Origin: Sclerodactyla briareus
Taxonomy: Eukaryota > Echinodermata > Holothuroidea > Dendrochirotida > Sclerodactylidae
Assembly (NCBI GenBank): GCA_026419785.1
Contig: JAODTK010005832.1
Coordinates: 62,001 to 126,000, forward strand
Direction of reading: 5' to 3'
Length of the DNA: 64,000 bases
The notes under the pieces: model-generated
The model's database searches: none
Told to the model about the DNA's origin: nothing
Seen by the model: the letters and a program-made list of their open reading frames with translations, nothing else
Shown: piece after piece, positions 60,111 to 64,000 of the stretch
How the letters are laid out: each line of letters begins with the position of its first letter
Numbering within the stretch: position 1 is the first letter of the stretch
Made by a program: the position numbers and the translations under genes

Positions 60111-62136
60111 TTGGCAAATCAATATCCCTGGACCTCTACATTCCTAAAGTATCCGGCAATGCGTTTTTGATTTTTGTTATTGCTTTCTTAAAAAACGAAA
60201 AACAATAAAGTTATTTTGGAGATGAACAATCGGTCCCCCCCCCCCAGAAAACAATTGTGGGGTTCTCCGAGGCTCCAAACTAGGATGTTTGGTTCATTAT
60301 TAATTTAATTTACAAGGTATCCCACAAATGTGTTCTTGTCTTTTTTGTACCAATTTTTGCACCAATTCATTTTCCCCAGTGATAGCACCAGTGAACTGAA
60401 AAACTGGATAGAAGAACTAGCTGAGTGACGTCAGTTCCTGGTTTGCTACCAACAAACTCTCTTTAAATGTTGACAAAACTACAACTATGGCAATCAACAC
60501 AAAAATGATATTCCATTTTAATTAAATGATAACTCAATATGTTAAGTTTAAAGTTCCGTGGCGTTTTCATTGATTTCCTTGGTACCATATTACTTAACAA
60601 TCTGACGGTAAACTAGTATTTTGAGTGACTTGTTGCTGCGTCCTATTTATATGGTTCGTCTCCTATTAGACCACGGTATTATTTAATTTATAATCTTCGG
60701 AACCGTGCAATAACAGCACGTGGCGGTTCCACATGCCAATGTAAACATCACTATTTGTACTGTCAACTTGCTTATTTTGTCAATCTGATAATCTTTCTGA
60801 GCATCGCCGGACGTCTCAATGCCAACTTGGGACTTTGTTGGTGTCGGCTCATAGAGGTGGGACGGGTTTTTTAGCGGCAATTAGTGAAACAAGAGGGTGT
60901 GGTGCTATTATTGATTATGTGACTTCGCTATATTGTTTTAGGGAGTTAACCTCTTGAAACTGCCCACGGTTCCTGGTTTACTTCCCATTTTATGCAACAA
61001 TATGTATTGTTTAAATATTATGTAATGTTCTGCACACACTAATTTTTGTGGGAACATATTGAATTTTTATTCCACAGTTCACCTTTCTTCTGAGCACATG
61101 CACTAAAAATAACCTAGTGTATGATTGCGTGCCAGATTCTAGCATCTCTTTAAATCACACGCGTGTTACAATCATATTGTGATGGTAACAGCTATACTGT
61201 CGTAGTCTTCGCTTTAACGTCATCCCCGCCCACCCCACTCCCGCCCCTCCCACAAGTTTGCGACACTGATTTTTACTACGGATGAAATTTAATGTTCGGC
61301 ACAGGACGCGACTCTTATCATATTCATTGCGGCGGGTACGGAAACCGTATCAAATAGCCTGTAGCTTATAGTATCTAGAGTCGGGGTACATAATGGCCTA
61401 ATATCAAATTGGCTGAACATTCATTGCCGATGAATGACTGTATACACAATAGGCCGAATCACTACTGATGCAACGACACGCCTATGAAATTTTCTCCCGC
61501 TTTCGATTGAACTTTCAGCACTCGATAGAAAAATTTATAGCATGCACTCCACCCTATCGAGAGATTCGGAACTACTTTTGCCACATCAGCTTTCTCATTC
61601 GGCCCCGGAGATCATAGTGTATCTGTCTTGTGAAGGGGAAATTAAGTTCCCTTTAGACAACGCCCTCGGACAACTATCGGAAGGTGTGGGAGTGGGGGGG
61701 GGGGGGGGGGGACGGATGAGAAAAAAGAGAAACACCTTGAGCAACTTTTAGCTAGATGTCTGTAGCCATTGCTATGTGCGGTGTGTATGTCGCAGAACAT
61801 GTGTGCCCATGCCAAGCAAAGTCAATTTAACTAATCGCGAAAGAAGCTCCCCGATAAGAATAACCATCCCACAACTCTCCAGAGTGTTGACCCTATAGGT
61901 ACTATAGGTACGCCACTAGAATTGATTAGTTACACCCCTCGGGCACACTACATAGCGGTACAAATGACTTGGCGAATCAAATTATATAGCTGCGTAATTA
62001 GGTGGCTGGTGTTCCTTTCCCCCCGCCAAGAAAATGTACAACTATTCATAGCGTCACCCCCGCTCAAAAGTGGAGGAGGGGGTTTGGCACACATTTTCAA
62101 AAATTGTACTGTGTGAAAATGTTAAAGTGAATGGGA
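60111..62136. other. no gene; one element end and a G18 tract
   Basis: C-rich run near 60235-60245. A run of 18 G is at 61694-61711. GGTACGCCACTAG at about 61907-61919 is the reverse complement of the CTAGTGGCGTACC end motif seen at 48073, so it is a right-hand end of that family. The short frames are unrecognised. Confidence 0.35.
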
Positions 62137-62197
62137 GCATTGTCAAAAAGTGGGGGACACCCCCCCCCCCGTTCCCACCTGGTTTGGACGCCCATGC
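62137..62197 (-). repeat. CATGGGCGTC-type element end, minus orientation
   Basis: On the minus strand CATGGGCGTCCAAACCAGG is followed by TGGGAACGGGGGGGGGGTGTCCCCCACTTTTTGAC-type sequence. The same end occurs on the plus strand at 63217-63275. The G-run and following CCCC form a short hairpin. Confidence 0.65.
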
Positions 62198-62689
62198 AAT
62201 CTTCACCCTTCATCCACATAGGATACCTACAATATACAGCACTGCATCATTAGTGCAGGAAGGTATTACTTATCGGATGTTTATTGTAGTATCGTATAAC
62301 TTACTATGGTAACGAAAGTGAGTATACGGAGCAACGAATCACAATAATCTGTACTTATTTCCAGGCGAGCCGATTTTAATCCAAGGCATTCCCACACGTT
62401 GATGTCACTCATTGGGTATTTTAAATCACGAAGAGCTCTCACGGATTTCAACGGTATTTCCGCATTACGGTCAATCATCTAGGCCTACCTTCAACCCAGC
62501 GACATGGCAGCGACTGAATTGAGCGAATCGGTACCTGACAATGCCCGTAGTTCTAATTGGTAGTGAAGCAAGAAAACGTAATCCTTGTACTGGTCCTCAA
62601 AAGTGAGCGGTCATAAGCAAAAAGTCTATTAGTGGCCCCTCTTGTTCCTTCGAAATACAAAGCCAACTATTCATTTAAAGGACAATGCA

Positions 62690-62818
62690 GGCTTGATACA
62701 CAGAGTTTAATCGTGGAGAATGGCAAACTGTATCTATAGGTACAAACTCTATATCAATGCGACGTTCCTATGTGAACTTTCAAAAAGCTTGGCCCATTAA
62801 TGCCGACGGAGAAATTGG
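62690..62818 (+). repeat. dispersed repeat family T, copy 3
   Basis: AAAGGACAATGCAGGCTTGA, GTGGAGAATGGCAAACTGTATCTATAGG, CAAACTCTATATCAATGCGACGTTCCTATGTGAAC, TTGGCCCATTAATGC and GGAGAAATTGG. It is cut off at 62818 by the CAGGCGCGGATCCAGG element that follows directly, so the family is older than that insertion, if it is one. Confidence 0.7.
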
Positions 62819-62898
62819 CAGGCGCGGATCCAGGAGAGGGGCGCACCCGGCGCGCGCCCCCCCTCCTAACTCATCTCGAGAGGATTTTTTTTTTTTTT
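62819..62898. mobile_element. transposon-end-like G/C-rich motif
   Basis: CAGGCGCGGATCCAGG opens at 62819, followed by GAGGGGCGCACCCGGCGCGCGCCCCCCCTCC and a T-run. It matches the opening at 45888 (CAGGCGCATATCCAGG). Both are followed by a GCGCGCC..CCCC block. Likely the end of a small non-autonomous element; the opposite end is not identified. Confidence 0.55.
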
Positions 62899-63216
62899 CT
62901 TTGACGGCCTGAGCCGCTGAGTTACGTTGTCACCTCCCATCTGCATCTGGTCCCACAGTAGAGGAGCACCACGATGCGGATGGGTTGTATTGTTATCGTG
63001 TTAGTTATTTCTTAGCTTCGCCTCCTCAAAGCTATCGCTTCATCTAGGCAGCGCAAACTCTACTCTTAGTTCGGGCCGATTGCGCTGTCCATGCTGTAAT
63101 GGTTGCGACGACATTGTGGTGAGTTCCCCACGTTAGGTCGCAACGCCTTTGAATGTCTTGCGGCGAAAACAAACTCTCCTTGTGATGACGAAACCTTTCC
63201 TGTCGACAGATTTGTA
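62899..63216. other. no recognised feature
   Basis: Between the element ends; no gene or repeat is recognised. Confidence 0.3.
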
Positions 63217-63330
63217 TCCATGGGCGTCAACAGGTGGGGACGAGGGGGGGGGACATGTCCCCCCACTTTCGAACGTTGGGGGTATCACACAGGCAAATCG
63301 TTTGCTCCCCCCCCCCACTTGTCCCGGACT
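63217..63330 (+). repeat. CATGGGCGTC-type element end, plus orientation
   Basis: CCATGGGCGTCAACAGGTGG leads to GGACGAGGGGGGGGGACATGTCCCCCCACTTTCGAAC-type sequence. GGGGGACATGTCCCCC at 63249-63264 is a perfect 16 bp palindrome. A second C-run follows at 63307-63316. It pairs with 62137-62197 in opposite orientation. The frames across it on both strands come from the repeat. Confidence 0.65.
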
Positions 63331-64000
63331 GTAATAAAAAATGTAGGCACACGCCCGAATTTGTATCACTCTAACTATTTAACTTTGTTGTCTAACCAAA
63401 CAAAAATCGCGCTGTAAATTGTCTTAAGTCCGCTAATTCCAGGTGGGACTCCAGGTGGAGATCTTGACCCGACTAGGGCCGAATTCAAGATTTCCCATGT
63501 TCCTTTTAGACCGAATTTTCGAATTTACATCGATAAGGCCAAAAGGGCATAATTTGTTTTGCGCGCAATGATGTCTTTTTTATCCAGACGTTGTAGGCTG
63601 AATATGCAATGTGATCTTAGAATCATTTTGTTCACTCGAATAATTTCAGGATCCTTGGGGGAAGACTGCCCCCCCCCCCCATTTTTCTGAAATGAAAAAT
63701 CGTGGAAACTCTGGGAAGGAAAAAAGCAAAGTGAAAAATGCCGGTAATTTTTTTTTCAGCCCTTTTTCAATAAAATGCCTCCGGGAAACATCATTTTTCC
63801 GCGCCTCCGCGCGCCGGCGCGCCGGCAGTTCCCGAAGGCTCACTTGTGAAATTCGGTTAAAATCGTTCTGCTCCCGATTGGATGGTCCGTACGGGGCCTA
63901 TGCCTGTCCCCTTCGATCCCCGACCGGGAACTGTTCGGTAGACTCCCTGGATCCCCACGCAAGCCAGAGTAGAAATGTAAACAAAATACATGTATTATAT
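63331..64000. other. no gene; C12 tract and GC palindrome
   Basis: C12 at 63669-63680 is preceded by CAGGATCCTTGGGGGAAGACTG. A 14 bp palindrome, GCCGGCGCGCCGGC, lies at 63813-63826. The block 63650-63840 looks like another small GC-ended element (GAAACTCTGGGAAGG, CCTCCGGGAAACATC, CCGCGCCTCCGCGCG). No gene is seen. Confidence 0.4.

Overview
The window reads as gene-poor nuclear DNA of an animal, most likely a marine invertebrate and perhaps an echinoderm or another invertebrate deuterostome. The reasons are the many AGGCCT/TAGGCCTA words near the left end, long G or C homopolymers, several unrelated tandem-repeat families rich in GGTCA, decayed non-LTR retrotransposons, and no bacterial-style gene packing. 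This taxonomic call is inference from composition and repeat style; no host gene was recognised. Reading frames break often, even inside clear retrotransposon domains. That means old copies, or uncorrected insertion/deletion errors in the assembly, or both.

Layout. 0-8.3 kb holds AGGCCT-rich sequence, an inverted pair of about 330 bp (2.05-2.38 and 7.47-7.80 kb), a 225 bp tandem duplication (4.94-5.40 kb) and one copy of a dispersed repeat of about 0.5 kb (6.26-6.81 kb; its partner is at 32.95-33.48 kb). 8.30-10.58 kb is a candidate 2.3 kb non-autonomous DNA transposon with matching inverted ends and a TAATT direct repeat on both sides. 11.0-14.4 kb is satellite-rich: a (CA)n/hairpin repeat, a satellite of about 143 bp with an AGGTCA direct-repeat core in many units, a 334 bp retrotransposon tail inserted in it, and a second GGTCA-rich family. 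15.3-17.5 kb is a decayed LINE on the minus strand (endonuclease, reverse transcriptase, C-terminal tail).

18-45 kb is mostly sequence in which I recognise nothing. It is punctuated by dispersed repeats, a GC-rich possible exon (24.58-24.82 kb), CpG-rich patches (28.7-30.2 kb), a 37-38 bp minisatellite (38.9 kb) and several degenerate tandem arrays. 45-49 kb carries transposon-end-like motifs, an ATGT microsatellite, and a purine-only and a pyrimidine-only tract. 54.9-55.9 kb is another tandem-repeat block ending in the (CA)n/hairpin repeat. 56.8-60.1 kb is a second, better preserved LINE on the minus strand. 62-64 kb is a nest of small transposon-like ends with G/C-rich palindromes.

The only recognisable protein-coding material is the two LINEs. 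The most unusual signal is the set of tandem repeats whose units contain nuclear-receptor-type half-sites at defined spacings (DR1 plus DR5 in one family, four half-sites exactly 10 bp apart in another). Whether any receptor binds them cannot be told from sequence.
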